A DNA stretch of 64,000 nucleotides from Hermatobates lingyangjiaoensis (Eukaryota; Arthropoda; Insecta; Hemiptera; Hermatobatidae): positions 5,953,501 to 6,017,500 of the forward strand of contig JAPFBL010000255.1 of the NCBI GenBank assembly GCA_026182355.1, written 5' to 3'. This document shows, piece by piece, positions 1-11,037 of this stretch. The notes beneath the pieces were generated by a model. The model saw nothing but the letters and a program-made list of their open reading frames with translations. It searched no databases and had not been told where the DNA came from. Each line of letters opens with the position of its first letter. The stretch's first letter is position 1. A program made the translations under genes and the position numbers.

Positions 1-413
1 CGTCTTGATTCACCTGGTGAATTATTTCAACAAAACTCCGGTTGGCCATCACTGTTTATTAATAACATTTGACATGTTTCGGTTGTCTCCAACAATCTTC
101 AGAAATAAAATTGTTATCAATCGAACAAGTATGTAAACATAACAGTAAGCTAAATAAATTTTTCACTAAAAAAATAAATTTCACTATTTTACTATGTAAT
201 ACTAGATTATATTAGGGTTTTAAAATATTACTAGGATGGATAAAAGAAAAATTAAGGTTAGGATGGGGGAATTGTTCACCCTAGTGGTTTGAGCTGACGT
301 GTGCTGCCTGTGTGCTGTTGGTTGGAGGCAACCGAAACATGTCAAATGTTAGTTAATAAATAGTGATGGCCAACCGGAGTTTTGCTGAAATAATTCACCA
401 GCTGAATCAAGAC
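1..413. repeat. Inverted repeat around a Penelope-like element 5' end
   Basis: The first ~115 bases and about 305-413 are inverted copies of each other, separated by ~190 bases. Shared landmarks are CGTCTTGATTCA, CTCCGGTTGGCCATCA and ACATGTTTCGGTTG. Each arm contains the beginning of a Penelope-like ORF: read outward from each centre-facing side, ATG lies in ACATGTC and is followed by MSNV. The minus-strand (left) arm reads MSNVINKQ; the plus-strand (right) arm leads into the remnant at 339-653. Inverted 5' ends recur in at least five other places in the window, so this is a habitual arrangement of the family here. Confidence 0.8.
67..106 (-). ncRNA. Hammerhead-ribozyme-like motif in PLE terminus
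   Basis: On the minus strand, CTGAAGA is followed by a 4-bp stem II (GTTG/CAAC, loop GAGA), then GAAA, then the palindrome ACATGT and C. AUUU before the core can pair with AAAU after the predicted cleavage point, giving a short stem I. The order matches a type I hammerhead with a minimal stem III, a form known from Penelope-like elements. One or two unpaired bases flank stem II, so activity is uncertain. The MSNVINKQ start codon lies in the ACATGTC. Confidence 0.5.
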
Positions 414-527
414 GATTTGAAATTATCTTGAAAATATGAAAAACTGCTTAAAAGAAAGCTATGTTTGATTAAGGCAATTCAGTTTAACACAATTTGTATA
501 AAAGAAGGTCTGCATCTATTTATACTA

Positions 528-564
<37 letters not shown>

Positions 565-653
565 ATACCCAGACTACTCTAAGGGCTTCTGAGGAAGCCT
601 TCATTTGGTTATTGGGTGCAAGAAATTCCCCTGGTCTAAATTTAATCAAATGA
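339..653 (+). pseudogene. Penelope-like element ORF, internally deleted, N-terminus joined to C-terminus by (TA)n
   Basis: The ORF starts at ATG 339 (MSNVS, one-base insertion soon after) or is best read in frame from 366 (MANRSFAEIIHQL). The N-terminal segment continues to a stop at 429-431, then KYEKLLKRK and QFNTICIKEG, which correspond to the FNxxCLxE motif of the other copies. The frame then reads through a TA tract as IYIYIY and re-enters the PLE C-terminus, TLRASEEAFIWLLGARNSP, ending GLNLIK and TGA. The reverse transcriptase and most of the GIY-YIG domain, expected between these pieces, are absent. It is a dead deletion derivative. Confidence 0.8.
527..567. repeat. (TA)n tract inside PLE remnant
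   Basis: An almost pure TA microsatellite that keeps the frame open between the N- and C-terminal pieces of the remnant. Confidence 0.95.
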
Positions 654-990
654 TTTTTTTTCCTCGTTTAATTTTAGTTTTATGTTTTTTTCCTTTCATT
701 TCTCTTTTTTACTTTTCTCCTCCCTTTTACTTAAATATCACTTTTATAATTTTACTTACTCACAGCCTAAACTGGTTCACGTTGGTAAGGTGGCTGCACT
801 GCGTGTCATTGTATCGCGCCAGTTTACATCGGCCAGTGGACGCATCTACGTCTCCGTTCCTTCATTCTTTCTCCTTTTATTTTCTTTCTTTCTACTCTCC
901 TGAAGACGGCAAGACGCCGAAATTATCGAGATTCGTGAGTGTTCGTCCTTTTTCTTGTGTTTTCTAGCTGTAACTTTAATTATATATATA
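654..990 (+). mobile_element. PLE 3' region, copy A
   Basis: This downstream region is homologous to the minus-strand 3' region at 27785-28165. Shared stretches include AAACTGGT, GGTAAGGTGGCTGCA, GCGTGTCA and the end GTGTTTTCTAG followed by TGTAACT and TAATTA. It carries a hammerhead-like core at 896-931 and ends in TA repeats. No protein is expected from it; small ORFs here are by-products. Confidence 0.8.
896..931 (+). ncRNA. Hammerhead-ribozyme-like motif, PLE copy A 3' end
   Basis: CTGAAGA (900-906) is followed by CGGC and GCCG pairing around an AAGAC loop, then GAAA (919-922), TTAT and C927. TCTC (896-899) pairs with GAGA (928-931) as stem I, placing cleavage after C927. The G of GAAA overlaps the last stem pair, and stem III is at most one pair. 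Well-formed for a fossil element; activity untested. Confidence 0.55.
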
Positions 991-1411
991 TAGGTGTGCT
1001 CTCTAATCGGGATTCGGTCAATTTTCTAGGATAAAAAATCAAACTCTCATGGGTGCCAACATGCCGGTTTTATTTAAAACCTTTTTCATAGGCCTACAAA
1101 CAAAGAATAATGAGAATCATATATCAACATCAAACATATACACAATATGAAAATGGATTGTTACAATTTATGAATATTCAAGCAGAAGTATTTCAGAGAT
1201 ACATAAAACAATATTACTTACAGAAGTAAGAATTTTTTAACTAAGAAAATGAAATTTACATTATTTAAAGGAACAACAATGTTAACCGGACAAAGCCTTC
1301 GACTAAACTAATAAGATAACATTACAAATAAACTCAACACTGTTCACTTAAAGGAACTAAATAAATCAAATTTCAGAAAATTGACCGAATCCCGATTAGA
1401 GAGCACACCTA
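991..1411. mobile_element. MITE with perfect 36-base terminal inverted repeats
   Basis: Positions 992-1027 are exactly the reverse complement of 1375-1410. Taking TA (991-992 and 1410-1411) as target duplication leaves a 417-base element with GGTGTGCTC ends. No transposase is encoded. A TA duplication and short length fit a Tc1/mariner-type non-autonomous element, although the insertion lies in TA repeats, so the duplication is not independent proof. It sits in the TA tail of PLE copy A and is therefore younger. Confidence 0.85.
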
Positions 1412-1454
1412 TTCTATCAAACGGTCGATATATTATTAAATCTGCTATATATAT

Positions 1455-1640
1455 AAATCAATGATTAAACCAGAATATGAATGGGAAAAAAAGACTAAAA
1501 TCTTTCAACCGCAACAAGCGGTCTAAAGATTGAAACCGTAACAAGCTTGTTACGGTTGAAAGATCTTAGCCTTTTTTTTTCCATTTCATATTCTGGTTTG
1601 ATCATTCATTGTTATTTCATGTGTTTATATGAAATCTTCT
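1455..1640. mobile_element. Foldback repeat, copy 1
   Basis: The arms face each other around CTTTCAACCGCAACAAGCGG and CTTGTTACGGTTGAAAGATC. The outer parts are AATCAATGATTAAACC and GGTTTGATCATTCATTG with the GTTATTTCATGTG end. TA repeats flank both sides. The hammerhead-like centre is damaged in this copy (CTGACGA is lost). Confidence 0.85.
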
Positions 1641-1664
1641 GATATATATATATATATATATATC

Positions 1665-4229
1665 GTAGTAATTTGTTTATAGCGAAATAATTATATTTAT
1701 ATATATATCAATGATAAAGTTTAAAAGTTTATTATAAGGATTTATTTTTTTTTACAGTTTTCACGTTCAAATAATTCTTAGGTAAATGGTCTAACATACG
1801 AGTAAATTATTTGTTTACCTACTCCCTAATGTAAAGTAGACAATAATTTGAGCAAGTCATGTCGTAGTTATTGGCATTCATGACATACCTTAAAAACTGT
1901 TAACTTTGTTGAAAATCTCTAGACTAGCATTAATCATGCACCGAATTGGTTTTTCGGAGTAAACTCTTGCAAGTGATCCAAGATGCATGTAACAACTCAT
2001 TTAGTAAATATGTACAACCGTGGAGTATTATTCTTAAAATTAAGACACAATTAAGCTTATTTTATATCAGTTACAGGGATTTTAATTTTTTTTTATTTTT
2101 TCAGTTCTTTTTCATTCTTTGACATCTTTCAGATGATAACATAACTTATTGGATTGATAATACACAACTTCCCTCTTCTGGTCTCCAGATGTAAAGTTTT
2201 TTACATTTTTTTGTTATCTTTTATACTTAACAGTTGAGAAATTTTTAAATAATTACACTGATTATTGAAATAGAAATTTTAATTATTGGTTCATGCCTCG
2301 TATTAAATTATCTAAGGAAATAAAAGTAGAGGCAGCTAATTGGAATGTGTATTTAATTTTTCCTTTTTAAGAGGGATATTTAATTTCTCATGGAAGGATA
2401 GCTTTAGTATTTTATCTCTGGTTCCTTCAACTTGTATTTATCTGCAAAAGTGAAATTAAATATAATGAGATATCCATCTTAACCGCTTCTTCAGGCTGCT
2501 CTTTCCTTGGGTAGCTTTTAGAATGAGCAAAGCAGGCCATAGGTCATATTTGTTGGAGTTTTATTTTAATAACTCTTGAATTGAGGTTTTGAGTTCGTTT
2601 GTGATTCAGTGCAGCTGGCTTCCTCTGAACTGATATTCTATCCAAAAAAATTTAATTAACAATACCTGTTTCTAGATTATACATTTGATAAAATCTAGTC
2701 ATAAAAAATAGATAATAAATTATGTTAAAAAACATTTGTTTCGATGGAAATTTACAATGATCAAGAATAATTCTTTTTGAGTTTAATTTATGGATGTAAT
2801 ATGGGGGCTCGAAATTAGAACAACTGATAAAATTAAATATGACTCATGTAAAAAAGAAAATCTGAAATGTTATCGTCACATATATGCATTCAGTCCTGAC
2901 ATGAATTATTTAATGTATAAATTCTTCAGTTCCACATTGAAAAATAGTTTTGTTTATATTCACTAATTATTTTTTGGCAATAATTAACAACTAGTGACTA
3001 TATAAGACTATACCTAAGACTTAGCTTCAATTATAATTATTACGAGGATTTTATGATTATCAGAAATAATATTTCGTAGAAAAATTACTGGATACCAAAA
3101 AACTCATTTTAATCTTATAGGAATACAATTGAGTCAGAAAAAATGATCCTACATTTTTCTTTCGAATAAACAATTCTGAATAATTCCAAAATTATGCAAT
3201 GGCCTGTTATTTTAATCAAACTTTAATCCTTATTGAAGTAGTGACCCAAATTTCCTTTTGAAGTTCATGATAAATTATGAGATGGCCAATTGAAAGTTAA
3301 TTTATTACTATTCTCCTGAACATCATATTATCAAAACCTGGTAGTATAATTTTTAAAGTAATTATTTATTTTTTATTTCAAAAGATCATGGAATTTGCAA
3401 AATGTTTTACCAAAAAGATTTTTGAAATATTTTAATTGAATTTGTGGATACGCTACTTTGAATACTTCAGTGGAAATGATTATGGCTGATTCGCACCTGG
3501 ATTCTTGACTCATGCTTTCCAAAGGCGGCATGGGAACCTTTTATAGCACTAAAGGTCAATGCGTGGTCATTTTATTGAAAGGTTAAGCAGGAATAGCAGA
3601 AGGATCACACCTTTTTGCATATGGCAACATAGGTCCAATAAAAAGCAAATAAGCTTACTGTTCACTCATGGCAATTCCTTTGAAAATTAAAGTACATTAA
3701 GATATCTTATGAATTGCTTTTATTTATGTTTTTTGAGTGGGTAAAGGAAAGCAATACATTCCTTTTATGTATTAGTGAGTAGCCTATAGACAGTATAATC
3801 TGTAAGCTACATAGCCTGCTAATATTTATATAACGCTAGTTATTAACTTTTTTAAAATCATTTTATCAATCATAATCATGTTTAATAATTTCAAATTATG
3901 AAGCAATTTCATAGTATTTTTATATATCATTTTTATAGTCAACAACAAGGATAGTCAACGTTTTTATCTGGTGCTGGTTTGTTCTTTGAAATAAGGGCAA
4001 TAATGGAATGTCTACCTAGACATATGTCTATCTAGACACATAGTCTTTCTCACAATATGAAGTAACCAATGAACACCATATACAAGTGAATCAAGCTATC
4101 TTGCCAAGCAGCAATATATATATACATATTTTGCAAGCATAATACTTTGTAGATTTTTTGGTTCCGTAAAAGTGAAGTAAAAACTGGTATTGTTGAATAA
4201 TATGTTAGTAAGTACTAGTGTAGTATATA
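1665..4229. other. No gene or recognised element
   Basis: AT-rich sequence with short homopolymer runs. Neither strand shows a convincing coding stretch or terminal repeat. Confidence 0.6.
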
Positions 4230-4332
4230 CCATATATATATATATATATATATTAGTATAAGTGGGCAGTAGGTCTTCTTGGAGACAGATGGAATTAAAA
4301 TATGCAGCAGCCTCTGCATATTTTAATTCCAT
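4230..4332 (-). pseudogene. PLE N-terminal fragment running into (TA)n
   Basis: The minus strand encodes KYAEAAAYFNSICLQEDLLP followed by TYTN and IYIYIY through the TA tract at 4231-4251. The FNxICLxEDLLPxYTNI motif is shared with 4468-4557, 48763-48860 and 55108-55275. The rest of the element is missing on the far side of the TA tract. Confidence 0.75.
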
Positions 4333-4363
4333 ATATATATATATATATTATATATATATAGTT

Positions 4364-4557
4364 GAAAAGCAGAGCAGATTCTGCATTCACGACTTTTTTA
4401 AGTAGCTGTTCTTTTTTCTTAATTACACTTCTATGTTGCAGAGGCAATGCAAATAGCAAATGATAATAATGCAGAATCTGCTCTGCTTTTCATCAATGTA
4501 TGCTTGGATGAAGATCTGCTGCCAACTTATACAAATATATATATATATATATATATA
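4364..4557 (+). pseudogene. PLE N-terminal fragment with inverted 5' arm, running into (TA)n
   Basis: From 4468 the plus strand reads NAESALLF, then INVCLDEDLLPTYTNI, then IYIY in the TA tract. The sequence at 4364-4387 is the inverted copy of 4468-4491, making a hairpin with an ~80-base loop. The same arrangement occurs at 48644-48860. Only the N-terminal ~30 residues survive. Confidence 0.75.
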
Positions 4558-4569
4558 TCTCGATAAAAA

Positions 4570-4726
4570 GGTTTCACTTAAACACGTGAAATAACAATCA
4601 ATGATAAAACCACAATAAGAAATGGGAAAACAAGAACAAGTTGGGTTTTTGACTTTGACGAAGACCGCTTGTTACGGTTGAAAGATCTTAGTCTTGTTTT
4701 CCCATTTCTTATTGTGGTTTTATCAT
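4570..4726. mobile_element. Foldback repeat, copy 2
   Basis: The left arm is short (ACACGTGAAATAACAATCAA, then AAGAAATGGGAAAACAAG). The right arm is complete with GACGAAGACCGCTTGTTACG and GTTGAAAGATCTTAGTC. The core reads TTGACGA instead of CTGACGA, so the hammerhead-like motif is broken at its first base. TA tracts lie on both sides. Confidence 0.85.
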
Positions 4727-4792
4727 ATATATATATATATGAGATCTAATTTTTTTGAGAGTTGAGGTCTTATAATTAAAACCACTTTTCTC

Positions 4793-4830
4793 GCCGATGT
4801 TTCGACATATATTTATGCCATCTTCAGGGC
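4793..4830 (-). ncRNA. Hammerhead-ribozyme-like motif, left palindrome arm
   Basis: On the minus strand: GCC, CTGAAGA, stem II GGCATA/TATGTC around AATA (one G-T pair), GAAA, CATC, GGC. GCC before the core pairs with GGC after the predicted cleavage site. One extra T separates CTGAAGA from stem II. Confidence 0.5.
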
Positions 4831-5596
4831 TATATGATTTTTACAATTACCACTATTACTACTACAATTTTGGTTATTGTTTACATTTTGGATTTTTAGC
4901 TGAAGGGTGAAAGAGAGGTTGTGATTGATAAATCTGGTGTAAAACTATGGATTTGCACATTGATATATGAATTTTTATTATTATTATTATAATTATTTTT
5001 ATTGCTATTAAATTAATTCAGAAGTATAGAGACCAATAGTTGCTTACCTCGGAAATCTGTTCTTTTCCCAGCATTCCTTACTTTACTGCATTACATATAC
5101 TCGTACATCCGGGCTATTATGTTTGTTGTAGGTTTCAATACTGTTACTGTTATGTTCCCTTTTGATTGTAAGCACCCAGTGTTTACATTTTACAAACTTC
5201 AGAATGGACATTGAAAAATTCAGCCAAATATACAAAACATTTTTACACAACACAAAACCTCAGGGACTAAACACTGGTTGCTTAAAATTCAAAAGAGAAC
5301 ATAACAGTAACAGTATTCAAACCTCCAACAAACGTAGACAATGTGTATGTATTGCAGTAAAGAAAGGAATGGTAGAAAAAGAACAGATTTCCGATGTGAG
5401 CAAATATTGGTCTCTATAATTTTGAAATAATGTATTAGCAATAAACATAATAATAATAAATTCATATATCAATGTGCAAATCAATATATTAATACCTGAT
5501 TTATCCTCCCTTTCTATTACAAATCAGGTAAAAATCCAAAATATAAACAATAACTTAAATTTTAGTAAGAATAGTGCTAATTGTGAAAAACATGTA

Positions 5597-5634
5597 GCCC
5601 TGAAGATGACATAAATATATGTCGAAATGTCGGC
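5597..5634 (+). ncRNA. Hammerhead-ribozyme-like motif, right palindrome arm
   Basis: GCC, CTGAAGA (5600-5606), a perfect 6-bp stem II GACATA/TATGTC with loop AATA, GAAA (5624-5627), TGTC, GGC. Stem II differs from the left arm by a G-T to A-T change that keeps the pair, and stem I GCC/GGC is conserved. The ATG at 5627-5629 begins MSAREVVSIIRPQLSK. Confidence 0.5.
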
Positions 5635-5691
5635 GAGAGAAGTAGTTTCAATTATAAGACCTCAACTGTCAAAAAGATTATGTCATATGAG

Positions 5692-8600
5692 TATGGGGTC
5701 AAGAAAACAAATCATGATATTTATACCACATTTCAGATGAAAAGTCACAATAACAACTGATATAACTCATTCAATATTGGTATAAAGAAAAGAATTGGTT
5801 GATATAATATAATGACCTAGCTATAGTAGCTAGTCATAGTATTTAGTCACGTACAAACCTAACCGCCTGATCAATTACTTGTTCTCCTGATGACAACAAG
5901 TGTCAAAATATAAAATAGAATTATGTCACTTTCCTTTTTATATGTGACCCTGGATAAGGATACCTCATGTGACACCTAGGGAAGTCAATAATTGATCATA
6001 GCAGTCTTATAATTATTTTATGGATACTCCAATTTTCTCCCAAAAAGTTCAACTGTCCAGTCGTATTATCCATCTACAGAGGTCAATTTCGACCACTTTG
6101 GGGACCCCTGTTTTAATACATGCTTCATTTTTATCATTTACAAAATTTCATGATACTATTGATGAAAGAAATTTCATCATCAGATTTTTCTCTCACTCTC
6201 TCAGTTTAACAGTATTTATCTAATTTAATTTTAATATACATATTTACTATCTTTTTACTTAATGTCCATATCTATACAAATCAAAAAATGTTTAAAAGTT
6301 CGTTTATCATCATTAGAGGTCAGTTTTTTTTGTAAATTTGACTCTTGTTGGGACAATGTCTGTACTCATTGTATCTTATATATATATATTTAATTTCAAC
6401 TAAAAAGCTAGAATCACAACTCTTTTAATCAAAATTCTAGGGGGAGATTTTTAGCAAAACGAAAATTCCGATTTTTTTTATTATTAAGTAACTACAAAAA
6501 CATATTATTTTTGTGATGAGCTTTCTATTTCGTCTCAAAGATAGCAGGAACTTGAATACGAAATTTGGTGATTATAACTATTTTTGTATTTGAGATACCT
6601 TCTGACACACACAGACACACAGTCGGATCAATTTATAAAACTTATTTTATTGGTGTAAAGGGACTGTGTAAGAGTATTTCTGTTGACATGGAAATAGTTT
6701 TATTTTCTTGTATTTATCGTAGAGAGTAAATGAAAGTAACAAGCGGGTATGAACTTCGTTATACATTACGTAAGAGGAGAATGGTGAATTGATAATCATT
6801 TCAAAAAGAAATTTAGAATAAAGTATAACAAATAAAGAACAGATCGTCATAATAACAATTATTATTACTTATAACTATTTAAAATTATTAAGTTAACTAT
6901 TTAAACTTATAACTATTATGAAACCTATAAAAAATATTGACAACTTATGATTTCTATTGATGGTATAATAAATACGGTATAATTGTAAATGAATTTAAAA
7001 CAGTAAAAATAGAAACCTACGCAAGCAGTTTTGCTTAAAATCTTTATGTCACCTTAGCGTCGTGGCTTTTGTTTGGGCTGAATCAAAAAAGTTATTAATT
7101 CAAGTTTGTTTATCGTCCTTGGAGACTTTTTGAATCATGAAACACAAATACAAACCTAAATCTCATTCAAAAAGAGAGAGAAAAAAAAGAGCAGCCCAGT
7201 CGAAAGTGTCTATAAGACAAGGTCAGCGTGCTGTCCTAACTATACGCTTTTCCGATCACCGTTTTGGTCTGCGTGACATAGTCCCCTCTAGGTAAACAAG
7301 AAACTTTTCGAAACAGTTGGGTTGGGTAACCAAACAAATACAAATCGTCCCACAGTGTTGACCAAATGTCTCTCAAGGATCTACCATAACTCCTTTTATT
7401 CTATTTAGACTAAAAGATAAAAGTCATCTCTTTCATTTGCTTTATTCTACTCCAATGGGAAGACGAAGAAACGCCATAAGTCACTATTTCTATTACTTTA
7501 AATACTTTAATCTTGAAGTAAATTATTGACATGCATTTAGAAATTATAGCAAAGTTAAAAAAACCATCATCCATAACTAATATGATTTTTGAATAAAAGA
7601 AATATATTTCGTTTTTATGTTAACTTTGATGGAGAAAAAAAAATTAAATTGTAAATAATCAGTTGTAAAGGTATTAAATCCAATTATATTTTTCCCTTTG
7701 TATTTTCAAGACACAAAATGAATGGATTATTTTTTAAGCTTTTATTAACTTAACTAATGAAACATAAATTATAATTTAGCCATTACTTCCTTATTTTTTT
7801 GGAAGTTATAATTTGCCAAATAAAGTAAAGATTGCAGCATAGTTTATTCAGTCAGAGAAAGTTCATTCTCACAACGTAATCGTAATACATTATTTCATTC
7901 TTTTGAAATAGTGTATGTGTTTCTTAGAAGAAGTCACTTGAATACAACATTCTAAATAAGTATTCTCGATGTAGAATAAACGCGGTAATATAGCTAGTAC
8001 ATTACTAAATAGTACCAAGTAATAAGTAAGCCACAGTTTCTGCTTCAAAGAACAGCACTACAGGCCAAAGTCTACAACTTTGTTGGAAACAACAAAGACA
8101 CTCTTAATATGAAGATTTCAGCTATATTGGAAATGCCTAAATGAAACTATCTTCATATCTTCTTAATGGTAAACATTTCCAATAATTTAAGTATTTGAAT
8201 TTCGTTAATTCTATTAAGTTCTAACACGATTGTAACTATGATTCTGCATATTTTTTATATTACAATAAGTAAATTAAAGCGATCATGATACAACAGTTGG
8301 TGTATCTAACAGTTTGAGAGAACGCTACAGACCATACCGTTTTATATTTTACCAAAAGTGTATGAGATGTGTAGAAGTGCCCTATTGTTTTTAAAAAAAT
8401 ATTCCATCATGGAAAATTTACTTTTTTGACCGAAATGTGTTTTTAGACATTTTTTTCTTTGAAACTAGTAACCCTTGAGTTCTGGAATTTTGGGATTATT
8501 ATGCAACACAAAGAAGGAATGATTGAAGGAATCTCAGATTATTAAAACAATCAAAAAGGTATTTTTTGCAAAAGAATTAAAACTTTTGATTTATGGTTGC

Positions 8601-9295
8601 TTTTGGAAGATTGTGGACATGAACAGGTTACATCCCTTGACGGATTATAATTAAGTTATTTCCTGCAACGGTATCTTTTAAGAAGATCAAGTTAAATATT
8701 TCTCAAAAGTAGCTTGATAGAAATGAAGTTACGGTACATTTTATGATTTTAGAAAATGTTTTTATTTACGCTAATGGCTAACTGTAAAAAAATGAAAATT
8801 AATGTAAACTATAAAAGCAATCTCAGATCTAAAAATATATTTATGATTTTTTTAGCGTGTGATTATTGTTCTCTAACAATGATTTTGTAATTAACCAACA
8901 TGTGGTACCTTTTAACAAATCTTAATATGAAATATTATCAAATATTCCCACGTTAGTGAGGAGGGAATGTTGATTATAAAAAGTGGAAGAATTAATTCCT
9001 ATAGCTGAACAATGCTTACACAATTTTTGTTAATATCCTCTTTATGTAAGAATGATTTGTAATTTATGAATTGTTTTTATAACGTTTCAATTTCTCGGAT
9101 TAGTTCCAATAATCAGTATGTGACTAGTTAGCATGACGCACAGCAGAGAAAAGTTCACAAATATTATCCAGGAAAACTAAACATTCCTGTAGTAGGTTGA
9201 TAAAAATTACCAATTCAGCTAGAACATTTGTTTGAAATATTTTAGTGTACGACAAAATTTGGTACAATATATTAACTTATTTCTATTACATATCA
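5692..9295. other. No gene or recognised element
   Basis: AT-rich sequence with small unrelated reading frames (67 codons at most). A short ACACACAGACACACAG tract near 6607 and a slightly less AT-rich patch at 7180-7400 are the only local features. I could not connect them to a gene. Confidence 0.55.
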
Positions 9296-9520
9296 AGATT
9301 TCACGATAAAAATGTGAAACAGCAATCAATGTTCAAACTACAATAAGAAATGGGGGAAAAAACTAAGATCTTCCAACCGTAACAAGTGGTCCTTCGTCAG
9401 AGTCAGAAACCCTTCGTCAGAGTCGTTGGGTTTTTGACTCTGATGAAGACGGCTTGTTACGGTTGAAAGATCTTAGTCTTCCCCTCCCCCCATTTCTTAT
9501 TGTGGTTTGAAAATTTTGTT
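9296..9520. mobile_element. Foldback repeat, copy 3
   Basis: Inverted arms with GATTTCACGAT and GTGAAACAGCAATCAATG on the left and CCCATTTCTTATTGTGG on the right. The centre carries a partial duplication of CCTTCGTCAGAGTC. The right arm holds a CTGATGA version of the core. Confidence 0.9.
9436..9478 (+). ncRNA. Hammerhead-like core in foldback copy 3
   Basis: GACT, CTGATGA (9440-9446), A, GACGG/CGGTT (one mismatch) around CTTGTTA, GAAA (9465-9468), GATCTT, AGTC. GACT/AGTC forms stem I. The variable core base is T here against C in other copies, which is the position where hammerheads tolerate any base. Confidence 0.45.
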
Positions 9521-11037
9521 CTATTATATATCTATAATTTCTATGTTTATTCGATTTTGTTAAATCTAGAAATATATGGAGAATTAAAAGAAAGTGTCTT
9601 TTATGACTGAGTGATTGTAAGAAAGATGTTTAATTATGTAGTAAATGTGACATTTATTTTTATTTTTATCAAATTATATATATATTTGTATTTTTTAAAA
9701 TATGAAGAGTTGTTAATATTATTAGTACTATTGTCTGTTGTTAGGAAGAAGGTTGTGTTTGCTAATCGTTCTAAAAGAAGTGAAATTTAGTTGAAGCAAT
9801 TGACAAAGATTAGAAATATGAAGTGATTTGTAAGTGAATGCACATGGCCCGCTAAGGCTGACGTGTCTAGTGTCCATTGTTTGGACGAGAAGGCCTGTTT
9901 GCCATGCGGACGGGCTGCAGCCGGCCAGTGGCGACTCTCACCTCTTCGTGTGCTCTTTACATAACGAGTCCAGTATCAGGAAGCCGGCACCCGCTCAGGC
10001 GCCAACTGCGTAAATAACACACCATACTTAGTCCAGTTTATATCTTACATCACTTAATTGTAATTAACTTCTTGTTCAGTTATATGCAAATAATTAACGC
10101 CTCTTTCGCATGCTAGACACCTATTGCTGAAATCGAGCCAACTTCAGGGTAATTTTTTTAAAGAAATACCATTGAATATCGAGATAGTTGTTGCCTGTGC
10201 GACTAATTACAATACTGGAACATTTTGAAATCCAACTGGATGTAGAATTCTTTCATTTTTAAGATTCCCATTCTTAATACAGATATATTCGTACATTTCA
10301 ATTCTTATTTAGTTAACGTAAACAATGTTAAGTTATAAGTAAACGTTGCTACACAATAAAGTTGCTATTTAACATAATTGATTCAAAAGGAAATTTTATA
10401 CAGAACTGGAATATTTTCCAAACTTGATATATTACATACTCTAACCAAATTGCATAATTATAAACATGATTAAAAAATATTTGATAAAATATTATTCTTA
10501 AATAATGAAATAAACTATTTTGCTACTTCCAATGCTTTACAATTTTTAAGATGACAGATTAACTGTGACTATGAGTGTATGGGGCTGTAAATGTGTCATT
10601 CCTTAATGTTATATATGATCTATTTGGTATGTGTTGTTTAGAGTAATGAATGTAATGTTGAAATATTGACACATGAATTTTAAACAGAAATAAATTGAGA
10701 TCTTATGTATAGCTTTAATCGGATGTGGCTAATGAAATTTAAGCTACAGTTGGTATGAGTTTTATGAAGCTATATAACTGGAGAAATGAACTACTGTAAA
10801 GTGATGTTGTAGTTTTTTTGCTTAGAATTTTATTTCGTTTTAGTTATAAGAATAGTTAACTTCTGATTTCAAGTTACATGTAGCCCATTCAAAAAAAAAA
10901 AAAAATAATATATCCTCCAAATATTTGATTCAGTTGGCAGAATTTTTTCAATAATAGTCATGGATTTCATTGGTAATAAATTGGATATCTTACCTCTCTA
11001 AGACAGCAAGTGAGGCTGAATCCGAGGAATGTTTATT
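9521..11037. other. No gene; GC-rich block at 9848-10024
   Basis: Mostly AT-rich. The block at about 9848-10024 is markedly GC-richer, with CGGACGGGCTGCAGCCGGCC and a minus-strand AAGAG/GTGAGAG donor-like site near 9940. It could be an untranslated exon or regulatory block, but no frame is convincing. Confidence 0.4.

Larger units (their letters stand above)
4741..5691. repeat. Long palindrome of two inverted PLE 5' ends
   Basis: The arms at about 4741-5185 and 5258-5691 are inverted copies with some small differences, leaving a loop of only ~70 bases. Matching landmarks are TTGAGGTCTTATAATT, CATATATCAATGTGCAAATC (as its complement), AGACCAATA, CAGTAACAG and the CCAGTGTTTA centre. Each arm has a hammerhead-like core followed by a short ORF start (SAR, then VV and IIRPQLSK) resembling the N-termini of other PLE copies here. 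The 85-codon reading frame at 5162-5419 lies in the loop and one arm and is not a recognised protein. Confidence 0.8.

Noticed and set aside
5162..5419. 85-codon ORF as a real gene
   Set aside because: It lies across the loop and one arm of a palindrome made of PLE-derived sequence and shows no domain.
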